A program made the position numbers and the translations under genes. The notes beneath the pieces were generated by a model, which saw only the letters and a program-made list of their open reading frames with translations, searched no databases and had not been told where the DNA came from. A stretch of 64,000 nucleotides of DNA from Bagarius yarrelli (lineage: Eukaryota > Chordata > Actinopteri > Siluriformes > Sisoridae). The DNA is taken from the NCBI GenBank assembly GCA_005784505.1, contig VCAZ01000025.1, positions 3,587,501 through 3,651,500 of the forward strand. The letters are read 5' to 3'. Positions 33,268 through 44,753 of the stretch are shown piece by piece (position 1 is the first letter of the stretch; every line of letters starts with the position of its first letter).

Positions 33268-33420
33268 TGTTCAAATATATGTTTGGTATACGTATATGGA
33301 CACCTGACAATCACACCTGTGTACACCCATATGTTTTTTTCCCCGACATCCCATTCCAGATAAAATCCCACCTTTTGTGTTGTACTAATATTTGTATGAA
33401 GACATTTTAGACTAAACTAG
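33268..33420 (+). mobile_element. DNA-transposon remnant
   Basis: TTGGTATACGTATATGGACACCTGACAATCACACC ... CCCATATG ... CCCATTCCAGATAAAATCC matches a widespread fish non-autonomous DNA transposon family. No transposase. Confidence 0.5.
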
Positions 33421-33989
33421 ATATTTTATATTTTGGGCTGTGGCTCCATTAGACACAAGAGCGTTAGTAGTTTGAGGCAATGATGATGGGCACAGCTGGG
33501 ATTTCGGTTTATCCCCATCAGCTTTAGCAGGCTATGTTCGGTGGGTCGGTTACGGATCGTTGAGTGTTGACAAATGTTTGCATATTGCATATTTTACTTA
33601 ATATATTTATTAACATATTGAAGCTTTAGGTTTAGTGCAGTTTGAGATTCCTTTCTGCACACCATGGTTCTGACTAGAGGTTACAGTGATGATTATGGTC
33701 ATGTGACTGTTCCATATAGTGTAGTGAGACAGCTGAGAACGATATTTTTATTCAGTACAGAACAGGACTGTTTAATTATGTTTTTTATGTTTTGTTTGGT
33801 AAAAGACAAACAGACAAGCTATGCTATGTGAGCTGCTCCTCCTCTCTCTTCCTGAATAATATCCAAATGAGTACAGCCCATGTGAGGGGGGGAAAAAAAT
33901 TGAAGTTTACAATGCTCTCACCTCGGATACTAGATTTACATGTCGCAAAGTTTACACGTAAACTACACACACGAAAGGATCTAAGAAAC

Positions 33990-34077
33990 GAATCCTTTGC
34001 TTAAACACGACGGCCAGAGTAAAGGAATCTAGTCCGCCTTGCCGCTTTCAACAAGGTACAGAAGGAGGTAAGTTAGC
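33990..34077 (+). other. esrra: possible alternative first exon of esrra
   Basis: CpG-containing sequence ending GAAGGAG|GTAAGT at 34078, followed by AGCTAACTTTAGGCTAGCGCTAG, the GCTAGC-rich style also seen near the stx5 first exon. No open frame reaches the donor in a way that predicts protein. Inference from splice signal and composition only. Confidence 0.3.
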
Positions 34078-37000
34078 AATCACACCGTGTTTGCTAAGCT
34101 AACTTTAGGCTAGCGCTAGTCTGCGTGCTAAAAGCAGCTTACGCGTTGTTGCTACATTCTCAGCCTGGTAAAAAAAAATGTCACTTGTTGGGTTATAGTG
34201 TTGAAAGTAAATCCGACAAACCCGATTATTTAGACAAATAAAAGAAAAACTGTTGAGTTTTGCTGCGTTATAGCAGATGACAGTCGTAGCTAATTTGCTA
34301 GCTAGCATCGGTTCAGATAGATGACTGAAAGATCCAAGTGAGTTATCACTTATATGTTAAGTTGTTTGGTGAAAATGACACGACTGTGGTGGCTGTTTGA
34401 ACTCTGGGAGACAGAGAAAGACAGAGACACACACACACACACTCTGTCTCTACTGCTGTTTATTTGCATCAGCAGCAGGAGAGATGATTGTTATGCACCA
34501 CTTGATCAACCGGCGCCTTCTCAAGTTAATCACAGTGAAATACGAGTGACTGGTAACGTGTGTGCTTTGAATTAGACATGTGGTGGAATCACCTGTTTCT
34601 CTATGGCCACCGTTTTATAATATATCTTTATGCAACCAGCGGATTTTTCTGTTATAGTCTCATGATTAGCGTCATATTTACTATTCAGATCCAAAAGCTT
34701 CTTTTTAAACGTCTTTTATCCCCACAAATCCCAAACGATTCAGAATCAAAAATAAAAACCATGTTATATAAGCATAAGTCCTAATCCTGATAAGGCATAA
34801 AATATTTATATTAAAAGTCAGAGATAAACTAAAACCCCTGTAAAACCCTCAGACCTCCACAGGATACGGTTTTGATTCTTAAGGCATTGATTTGATATTT
34901 GACGCTACTTCTAAATCGGATATGATACGATTATAATTCACTTCATTGATATATGATCACCCTTCTATTATAGGCATGCCGTTCATTTGGGACTGATTCT
35001 CAGTATTAGAGTTACTGGCAAATCACCTTGCTATTTACACACAGAATAATATATAATGAGCATTGTAAAATCCTTCCCAGTAATAAAACATCTATTTAAA
35101 ATCCATTACAATATAATATTGATGCCTTAATTATAGGCATTAATTTCAAAATGTATGTGTAAATCTTTGACCCGGAAAAACAATTACAAACTTACTCCAA
35201 AATGTTATATCTTTGCATTTATTTATGTAAAATATAGCTTTAAATAACCCATTTAATAAAATGTTATAAAATTTCTAAAGCTTTACAAATTTATTTGTGT
35301 TTCATTAATTTTTTTTTTGTTTTGTTGTTGTTGCAAATGTCTTAGTACAACATGTGTAGCGTCACATGGTTACTACAAATTGTCACATGACCAGAACATT
35401 TTACTTCCTGTTTGCACCATGACAAGATGATGGCTGCATTAAAGAATGTCAATATATATACTGTACTGTACATTAACGTTAAGGTGTCTCATATTAATAT
35501 ATGAATTTACAATGTTTTAGTTAAGTGTGGTCATAGAATGAGTAAACATGTTGCTATCAACAATACTGATCACAGGTATTGTGCGTTTAGGTATACACAT
35601 AGTTACACATACTTGTTCTACCTGACTTTCTACTCCGTCCGTTCTTTTTGTTTTCACTTTGAGTAAGGTTCTGGTTTAGTTGGATTAATATGACCTCTAG
35701 GCAAGGCATACAACATTGGAGTCATCCCTCAAAATGCCCTCAAAGAAATGATGTTCTCAGTGAGTGTGATTACAATAGGTTGGATATGTATTTATATAGG
35801 AAAGACAGGACCTTTGCCGCCCAGGCTGTTGATTGTACATGCTGAACTTATGCAAACAGATCAGGAAACATATTTGTGGTAATGACCTCTCCTTTACCAC
35901 CACCCTTGCCTTACGTCCTTTCACTGCTGGTAACAAAAGTCCCAGCGTCGTTACCTGCTAAAAAATTCCAGTCAGAAGAGCTAATGGCAGTGATGCAGGT
36001 GGTTAAAGGTAAAGATCAAGTTTTAAAACGATCTCATAGACTGTGATTCTGACATGCATAGTGTGAAGCCCAGATTTCCTTGTGATCCTTATTACATCTG
36101 CACACACAAACTGGTTAATCGACAGTGATGTACTTAATGAAAGCATTCCGGATTCAATGCGGAAAAATCGGTTGATGACATAATGACTTCACTTCTTGTG
36201 GTTAACAATACAAAGACCGTTTTTTTAACGTTCGGCCTATGCTTTTCTGAGCTCAGACAGTCAGACAGTCTTGCCATTTTAAAAATGGCTGTCACTAAAT
36301 GAAGACATGATCCCATGCTACAGAACACAAATGACAATGATATACAATTTATAAAAGGTAAATTAGCTGGTTTGGTTACAGGTTATGGAGCCCTGTTTCA
36401 TATGTAGCCATATAGTGAATCCCACATTTCCCTCTCTGAGTCTCAGTTGGTACAAGAACCCAGTGTCTTCCTTGCTCAGGTACCTCAGTAATTAAGCAAA
36501 ATGATCTGTTTGTCCTATATAACAGAAGGACTGCTATAAGCTACTGCAGAAATTATCTCAGAAAGACAATAACATTCTCAAATTTAAGTAGGGTTGAGAG
36601 ATAATACAAACGGTGGCATGCCTTTGGCAATATCCCACCAGTCACAATTATGACCAACCATGGAACACTTTTTACACATTTTTCACACACTTCAACAATT
36701 CACAGCGGAGCTCACTAAGGGGATCACTGCAACCAGCAGATATACCACATCGGAAAACGTTTAGGCTAAAGGTCATGACAAGGTCAAAAATCAAATGTTG
36801 ACGAAAACCAAGTATTTTAACACAAAATAAGCATGAGAAATTCTGTACCCATTTATAGAATATATAGAATTAATATGATGAATTATTTATATTGTATTTG
36901 ATTCCATATGTTCAGCTGATTACCGTTAGAAATTGTTTTAATATGATTACTGACAGTACATGTGCCTGTGCCGTGTATTTAAAAATGTTGTTAAATGCAC

Positions 37001-37550
37001 CACATTAATAAAAGGAAGTGCTAATTGTGTTTGAACTCGTGCCCTTTCATTACAACCAAAGAGTGTTCAGATTGGGATGTGTGGAAGGGTGATAGGGTAT
37101 AATGTCAAAGTTCATTAAATTGCGCAAGTGTTGGAACACAGATTGTGAGCATTGGGCCATAGTTACACTCTGTACGCTGCCCAGAGTTCACTTCTGTCTG
37201 TCCCTCCCTGTCTCTCATATATGCATGGACTGCAGATGACATTGGAGACACCTGTTGTCAGTTCTTTTTCTCATCAGATTCCTACATGTCTTGCTATCAT
37301 CTCTATATATCAGCGGAGTGGCAACACTTTGAGGTTCTGCTTTTTACTGCTGGCTTTTTTCCAAAAGAAAGAAATAGTCTGCAATAAATGTGTCCTAAAA
37401 TTACAAAAATAGCAAATTTAAAACATTATTCGGGCAACTCGTCTAGTTCCACTATATAGCCACTATTTATGCCTTTTATTGTCCATTTTCAGAAGTGGAA
37501 AATGTCCACTCATTTTTTGAAATCCCCAAATGCATTGCAGTTTGTTAATG
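34078..37550. other. esrra 5' intron
   Basis: No exon, RNA gene or well-defined repeat recognised. (CA)n of 14 bp at about 34427-34441. Confidence 0.45.
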
Positions 37551-37720
37551 GGGGCAGCACAGTGGCTTAGTGGTTAGCATCGTTGCCTCACAGCAAGTAG
37601 GTCCCGGGTTCAGTCCAGGGGCTTTTCTGTGTGGAGTTTGCATGTTCTCTTCGTGCTGGCCTGGGTTTACACCACGTACTGTGGTTTCCTCCAAAAAAGT
37701 CCAAAAAAACCCCCATGTAT
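37551..37720 (+). mobile_element. tRNA-derived SINE
   Basis: GGGGGCAGCACAGTGGCTTAGTGGTTAGCATCG (box A), GGTCCCGGGTTCAGTCC (box B), then GTGTGGAGTTTGCATGTTC. Same family as 14044-14325 but with an intact head, degraded after about 37700. Confidence 0.8.
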
Positions 37721-39692
37721 GCTGGTTTAAGTGAGTGTAAAGTATAAGTGTAATCGTCATAAAAATAGCCTCGATTCTGGCACGGCATTAAAAAGTAAAT
37801 AAATGTCAAAAAATAAACAGTTTTAGTGTTCAAATGATGTACCTTGGCTTCAGAGCCGTTCGACGCTATTTTGGATAGTAATGATGTCATCCGTTGACAT
37901 GATCCAAGAAGCGATCCAGAAATTGGCCGTGCTTTGCTCTCACCGTCAATCACCTTGACGTGCGTCTGTTTTTTATAAGTAAGAGGATTGGTTGTGCTTT
38001 CCTTCGGGTAGGTTACACTTCACGGTAATGCAAAAAAAGACGGAACAGAAAGTACATGTGCCATCAGGTTCCCTTGTTGAAACATTTTATGATGAGGAAA
38101 GCTGTCAGATGGCACTGGGTACAAATCCATCAACCATCCAAGGCAATTTTTTTTATTTTAATGGTATTGATTTTTAAGGAATATTTGGTCAAGTGGCTTA
38201 AGGTGTGTTGCTAAGCCAAATCAGTGAAAATGATTTTTCATACTAATACAAGTATGAAAGTTTCTGGTTTGCCCCCTTTTTTTGCATGCCATTTAAAACA
38301 GCATGGAGTTGCAGATTTATTATTACAATAAAATTTTTTTTATCCATTTACACACACGTCCACCTTATCAAAAGAAAAAAAATATTACGTGTCATATATT
38401 CTTTTTACATTTGAATTTGTGAGTGGCCAAATGATTATTTTATCCCTTTTAAGTATCATGGTTGTTTAGCGGCATCTGTTGTTAGTCATTTATTAGCTTT
38501 ATCACTGAAACACTCTGACATTCAGACTAGCCAAAGTGTCTCAGCAACACACTGTAATTAAGATTAGCCGCCTTGTACTTTGACGTCCAAAAGTGAGTTT
38601 CTAAACATATCCCTTATCCTCAGAACGACCTGCTTTTCATTTCCATTACGTTAACACCAAAACAACTGGTATTAGTGTATGACCGCAGTGGCTGTGGTGG
38701 TACACACCAAGTAGGATATGTTTAATTAAATATCATGCAGTGTTTGATAACCTGTAAGTCTCTGAATATAAAACAACTAATAGCTCAATCCCACCGCCAC
38801 CTGGGACTCTACAAATCTACTTCTGCCAATTTAGCGTAGCTGCTACAGTGATCATTGTCATCAGGAGCCTCTATTAAAGCTAATTTCTTTCTAGTTAGCA
38901 GTCGGATTGTCTTGTGTATTATTATGTCCAATAAAGTTTTTTGGAAAAAAGTTGGCCATGAGTTAGATGTTTCTAAAGAAGTAGTGCTTGGGAGATTTTA
39001 CCTCACTCTGTCTGGTTTTCGTAGGATTGTATCTCCTCTTTACTAGATTAACTACCCTAATCTGGTACGCGGTAAGGCCACGGTGTGGGGGATTAGGAGC
39101 TGGTGTTTGTACGTGCACATGCCTAGCTTTCTAGATTCCTGTCATGACCAGGCTTATATAATACTGCAGGATATTCGAGCACATCTTCAGGCTTAATTGC
39201 TGTGCATTGAGTATGCATTACACATTGTTGTGATTGCTGTAGCCTGTAGAGACACGTATGACCGTCGTATGAACCTGACATTCTTGGGGTCTATTAATCT
39301 GTTAAATTTAAGATTTGAGGTTGTACTTTACGTACACGGGATCAGTTTTGTTTTTACACTACACTTATTTAGGCTATTGCATCAACATAACTTTGAGCTT
39401 TCAAGATATATATATATATATTTGCAGCCACATATTTGCCTTAATTGTATTTTTTCCACGTGTTAAATAGGCTTAAAATCATCTACCATACAGTGTTTGT
39501 AGGATAAATAATCATTAAAAACTTAGTTTTCCCCATAAACACCACCTTTTTTCTCAGTAATGTCTTGACTTTTTGTTCACATTCCCACCTGTCCTAAATT
39601 CTTAAAAATGGTACATGTCATGACAGTATATTGAGGTTTTATTAAAGATGTCAATCTTACTCCTTCTCACTCTCTGTTTTTCTCCCCCACAG
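37721..39692. other. esrra 5' intron, 3' part
   Basis: No gene recognised. Short (TA)n at about 39406-39420. Ends with the acceptor TTTTTCTCCCCCACAG at 39677-39692. Confidence 0.5.
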
Positions 39693-39697
39693 GTATC

Positions 39698-41362
39698 ATG
39701 TCTTCCAGAGAGCGCCGCTCAGAGCTGCACATAAAGGCTGAACCCAGCAGTCCGGAGGGCGGAGGTGGTGGCGGGAGGACGAGCCCCGGTGGTGTCTCTT
39801 CCGATTCCTCTCAGAGCGGTGGAGGAGGGATACGGGGCGAAGGGGCTGTACGCTATTCCTCACCTGTGTACAGCCCGGCACTGCGCTGCCATTTTAAGGA
39901 AGACGGTGCCGACGGTGCCGAAGAGGGCTCTACGGGGAGCAGCGGGGGGCGCTGCAAATATGCTCTGAGCACGCTTCCTAAGAGGCTTTGCCTTGTATGT
40001 GGTGATGTGGCCTCTGGCTACCACTATGGTGTGGCATCCTGCGAAGCCTGTAAGGCATTCTTTAAGAGAACTATTCAAGGTGAGTGCACCTGCCTGTCAG
40101 CAAGAGAAAAACAGAAAATAATTTCGTTATTATAAATGGGAGTATGTTGCTTAGGCTATTTTCACACCAGGCATTTTCTGTACAGAATTTGCTGCCTGAT
40201 GCATTTTTATTGCTGATGTAAATAAACACAATATCTCAGGTAATTGCACATTGTAATACAACTGTGCTGTTGCTGCTGTTTCTTTTTCTTGTGAAAATTT
40301 AAACTACTGATATGTTAGTATCAGAGGTGAGCAAAAGTACAACTACTTATAAAAAAATACTCAGATAATGATAAAAAATGTATAATAAAGTAATAAAGTA
40401 TTAAATGATAACTGCTTAAGTAGTGAGTAACTAGTTAGTTTGAATCTGATTAAATTAAGGGAAAATTCTGAATCTGGGAAAACTACTAACAATCGACTAC
40501 ATAAAAATATGCGTGTACGAAATAAAATTAAACAAATAAATAAAAGGAAAAGTAGTCAATGTGCGAAATGTTATAGTAACTTACGGTAAGGTCAAAGTGC
40601 CCATAGTTACAGAATCACTGGAACTTACTGCAACATGAGCGGAATTTCCTGTATACTAATATGAAGGCTTGTGTTTACTCCTTCAGTCTTCACTGATATT
40701 TTAACTTCTTAACTTATTAATTAATTTAAGTGTTTTTAAAAAATAATACGTGTTTCACGTATGTATTTTAGGTGGCTGCAGTCTATCGCAAGATTCGCCA
40801 TCTCACTATACGCAACATGATGGAAACTAATTATTAAAACTACATTTTCATCATCAACATTTAATAGTTAGATAAGGAACTCCATTAAATGGAGTCAAGC
40901 AAAAGTACATTTCTACGATTAAATATTAAATTGAGTGAAAGTAAAGATAAGGCCAGTTAAACCGACTTTTAAATGTACATTATTTCCAAAAATCAGTAAA
41001 TGTAAAATAGATATGACGCATTACTACCCACCTCTGGTCGCTCTACAGACTAAATTATAACCTGCTATTATGTGTTAAGGTAATTAATAACATGGAGCTG
41101 TTTCTAAAAGAGAAAATATTCTAAATAAGTAAACTTTCTAATTTGTAACTATTCTTTACTCCTTTACAGGGAACATTGAGTACAGCTGCCCAGCGTCCAA
41201 CGTATGCGAGATCACCAAGAGACGCAGGAAGGCCTGCCAGGCATGTCGCTTTACAAAGTGCCTGAAAGTGGGCATGCTCAAAGAGGGTAAGAAAAATGAA
41301 CAGCAACAGCCTTCACATTAAAGTGAATGTTCGCTGTTGTAACGCTGTAATAACTGTTTATG

Positions 41363-41400
<38 letters not shown>

Positions 41401-44400
41401 GTGTTCGTCTGGACCGGGTGAGAGGAGGAAGGCAGAAGTACAAGAGGCGGCCGGAAGTGGAGAATGCCGTGTATCAGAGCACACCAATACCTGTAAAGAA
41501 AGAGGGGGATAAAGGTAAATAATAAGATTCTTACATAAGTGGATTCCAACACTGCTCATGGCTAAATGCAGAATGTTTTGTCAATCAAACGAATCCAGAG
41601 ATTTCATTCAGCTACATTCAGAGTGTTGGGCATAAATTTCTATTTGGTAAATAATTAACAATCAATTATAAACCAATTTACTTTTTAAACCTTTTTTTTC
41701 CGGCGACACGAAACACCAAAGAAAGCGTGTTTTTTTTCCCCCCACTATGAAATCTTTATTCAGTCCTTTTTACAGGATTTTGCTGCCTTTTTTTGAGATT
41801 GTTGGAGGTTAGATTTACTGAATTACTTGGCTACTTAAACACACGTTTGCAGACACACACACGCAAACACATTGGCCACATTCACACTGCAGGTCTTGAT
41901 GGCCAATTTTCAGGTTTTCTGACTGTATCTGAAGACCCACTTACATTATTTTATTCGATATCTCCATTTGCATTTACATTCCAAAGTACTGACTGGAAAA
42001 GGACTTAAAAACGGTGCAACAAACAACGGAAAAAGAAAATGATTATTCAGTATTTTGCTTTCCGCACCATAATTACCAAACTCATTTAACAGGTTTTGTT
42101 TCATTAAGTTTATTCAGAGTGTAAAGGATATTAAAAGATTACCAAGTAGTTAACCAGTTTAATCTCATACATTGTCTACACAGATAAAATTAGAATTATT
42201 AATAGATTGTGTGTGTTTGTTGTTTTTTCTATTGCCAGGCTCTCCCAGCATCATTGTGTCACATCTGCTTGTAGCTGAGCCTGAGAAGCTGTTTGCCATG
42301 CCGGATCCACTGCAGCCCGACACAGCTCAGCGCACCCTCACCACGCTCTGTGACCTCGCCGACCGCGAACTCGTCGTCATCATCGGCTGGGCCAAACACG
42401 TTCCAGGTGAGAAATCGAATCTAGAGGGTGGGCTGTAGCAGTGAAAGTAGGGTCTGGGTCTGAAGGTGCTGAAAATAGGATGGCATTTCCTAAAGCTGTT
42501 AAAAGACCAGCTGGAGAAATGGTGTAAAGGTTGAGAACCTGTTAGTCTGTTGCTACGAAGACACCCTCCGCCCTATTTCTCCTCCCCCCCTGCTGAGAGA
42601 GCTAAAATGTCCTGACCAACAGAGAACGCTGAGTAATCACACACCTGGCTGTGAAGAAACAGGTGCCTGGACAAAAGAGTCTTTTACTTGAAAGAGTAGC
42701 TGAGGGTGAGATTGTATGTTTGTGGGATGTTTTTCACTTAATTGCCATCAAGGTCAACAGGTCAAAATTATTTAAAAGGGCTCTATATTATAGTGTGCAG
42801 TTGTAGCTCAGAGGTTCATAACAATAATACTGTGCAACCCATATACTCTTTCTCCTAATCCCCCCCCCCTTCTCTCTGTTTCACTGGACACAGGATTTCT
42901 CTCTTTGTCCCTGGCTGACCAGATGTCTGTGCTGCAGTCTGTATGGTTGGAGGTGCTGGTTTTGGGGGTGGCGTATCGCTCTCTGGGCTGCGAGGATGAG
43001 GTGGTGTTTGCTGAAGACTTCGTGCTGGATGAGGAGATGTCGCGTGTGGCTGGCTTGACCGAGCTTAATGCAGCCATCTGCCAGCTGGCACGACGCTTTA
43101 GGGCTTTGCAGCTGGAGCGTGAGGAGTTCGTCATGCTAAAGGCTATCGCGCTTACCAACTCAGGTGAGCAGCTTTATGAATTTCAAAATGAATTCTTTTT
43201 ATGAGACAACAACGTTCTGATTTAGTCTATTTTCGGCAAACTGAAACCTCAAGCTAGAGGTGTGCATTACTATTTTTTTTATAGCAGCAAAGCTACTAAA
43301 AGAAACACACATATTGGCCGCATTTACACTGCAGGTTTTAATGCCCAATTTGGGTTATCCGTCTATATCCGACAATCCGCTTACATCATCTTTTCAAACT
43401 GACCCTTATCCGATTCGCTATGTAGTGTATATACTATGTAGTCTCCTACTGTTTGCTCTTGGTGTACAGGCAGGTGAAGTGTAAAGCTCATGACCCAAAG
43501 AAATATTTGTGGGAATGTAGTGGACGACCCACAACTGGTGTAAAATTTGATGTAGTTTGTTTGTTTATTCACATAATCGTCAATCTGTCCATCCATCTAC
43601 ATTCAATTCTCTCATTTTAAGATATTTGGGAAGGAAATGCAAACAAAAATGTATTGAATTTAATTGAGACACTATAATTAAAAACTGAACGCAGCTCTGT
43701 AATGCAGCGAGCCAGGCGATTAGATCACAGATCAGCAGCAGGAGTCACATTTCATTTATCATGCGAGATATTCTATTCAACCAATATTTAATAAAAAACA
43801 AACAATAAAAAAAAATTCTAAACAACGGTAGGGGGCGGTGCTGCAGAGGGAAAAGGACATAACCGGTGTTGCGGATTAACACTGTCAACATCGACTATCG
43901 CAGTAAGTCTAGTATATACTGTTAAAAAAAAGGGTTTCATTTTCTGATCATAAACCAAAGGTAACAGTGAGGAAGAATATAATAATAAAGATGGTGTTTT
44001 TTTGCATAAAGGTTATGACAATCATGTCAAATTTGTTATACAAGACTTGCTAGATTTATATATTATCATATTATTATAATGCCAATTTCTTGTCTATCAG
44101 AACAGTTATTTTCCTCACACATAAAGTCCAGAAGAAAAGTCAGCCATTTTGTTTCATAAACCAATCCCACACTAACTTTTTGTAAGTGTATTGTAAAACA
44201 CAGAGCTGCTCGCTGATATTTTGCCCTTAGCAGGTAGAGCGCAAGCGTCCTGCACGGCATGGGTTAATGTAAACATTCAGCTCAAACCTTCTCACACCCA
44301 AAGCCTCTCTATTTGCTATGCAAATACTGCAGCTCACCTGTGATGGCCCCAAATTTTCAACGCACTCATCTGATCTCTCGCCACCGGATGTGTTAGCACG

Positions 44401-44753
44401 TGCATTAGCAAACCTCTATTGTCCAAGTCTGGTTTGGTTAGATGCTGACCCCCATCTCCCTCTCTCACTGTGTCTGTCTCTCTCTTTCCTTTGTCTTAGA
44501 CTCCGTCTACATAGAAGACATTGAAGCTGTGCAGAAGCTGAGGGATCTACTGCATCAGGCTCTGTTAGAATTGGTAATGCAGCAGCGTCCCGAAGACCCA
44601 CAACGTGCTGGCCGTCTTCTTCTCACGTTGCCTCTTCTCCGGCAGACAGCCAACCGTGCACTAAACACTTTCTACAGTATCAAGACCCGCGGAGGGGTGC
44701 CTATGCATAAACTCTTTCTGGAGATGCTGGAGGCTATGATGGACTCCCCTTAA
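39698..44753 (+). CDS. esrra: estrogen-related receptor alpha (ERRalpha, NR3B1)
   Basis: Orphan nuclear receptor that, with PGC-1 coactivators, drives mitochondrial and oxidative-metabolism genes from TNAAGGTCA sites. Coding exons: 39698-40079, 41170-41286, 41401-41514, 42239-42406, 42894-43163, 44500-44753; 434 aa (human 423), all junctions phase 1. The N-terminus carries the phospho-sumoyl motif IKAEPSSP. DNA-binding domain: zinc ligands C98, C101, C115, C118 and C134, C140, C150, C153, P-box CEACKA. The hinge/C-terminal extension (VRLDRVRGGRQKYKRRPE) is in exon 3. The ligand-binding domain runs from about 220 to the end, with QMSVLQSVWLEVLVLGVA and the AF-2 end FLEMLEAMMDSP, which is the alpha signature; beta and gamma paralogs end MLEAK. 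ATG 39698 lies 5 nt after the acceptor. A Gly/Ser-rich N-terminal stretch is lineage-specific. Confidence 0.96.
40322..41036. mobile_element. non-autonomous DNA transposon in esrra coding intron 1
   Basis: The ends CAGAGGTGAGCAAAAGTAC and the complement GTAGTAATGC / CCCACCTCTG form terminal inverted repeats of the teleost CAGAGGTGGGTA family (715 bp). The interior is A-rich, with the usual AAGTAATAAAGTA motifs. No transposase; no convincing target duplication remains. Confidence 0.65.
41364..41398 (+). repeat. (TG)17 tract forming the esrra exon-3 acceptor
   Basis: A pure TG run of 35 nt is followed directly by AG and exon 3 at 41401. It replaces the pyrimidine tract of a 114-nt intron. Confidence 0.95.
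41865..42000 (+). repeat. dispersed repeat in esrra intron 3
   Basis: ATTGGCCACATTCACACTGCAGGTCTTGATGGCCAATTTTCAGG is a common teleost repeat. A related copy is at 43312-43420 in intron 5, same orientation. Confidence 0.6.
43312..43420 (+). repeat. dispersed repeat in esrra intron 5
   Basis: ATTGGCCGCATTTACACTGCAGGTTTTAATGCCCAATTTGGG ... CCGCTTACATCATCTTTTCAAACTGACCC matches the repeat at 41865-42000 and retains the TATCCGA motif of the family better. Confidence 0.6.
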
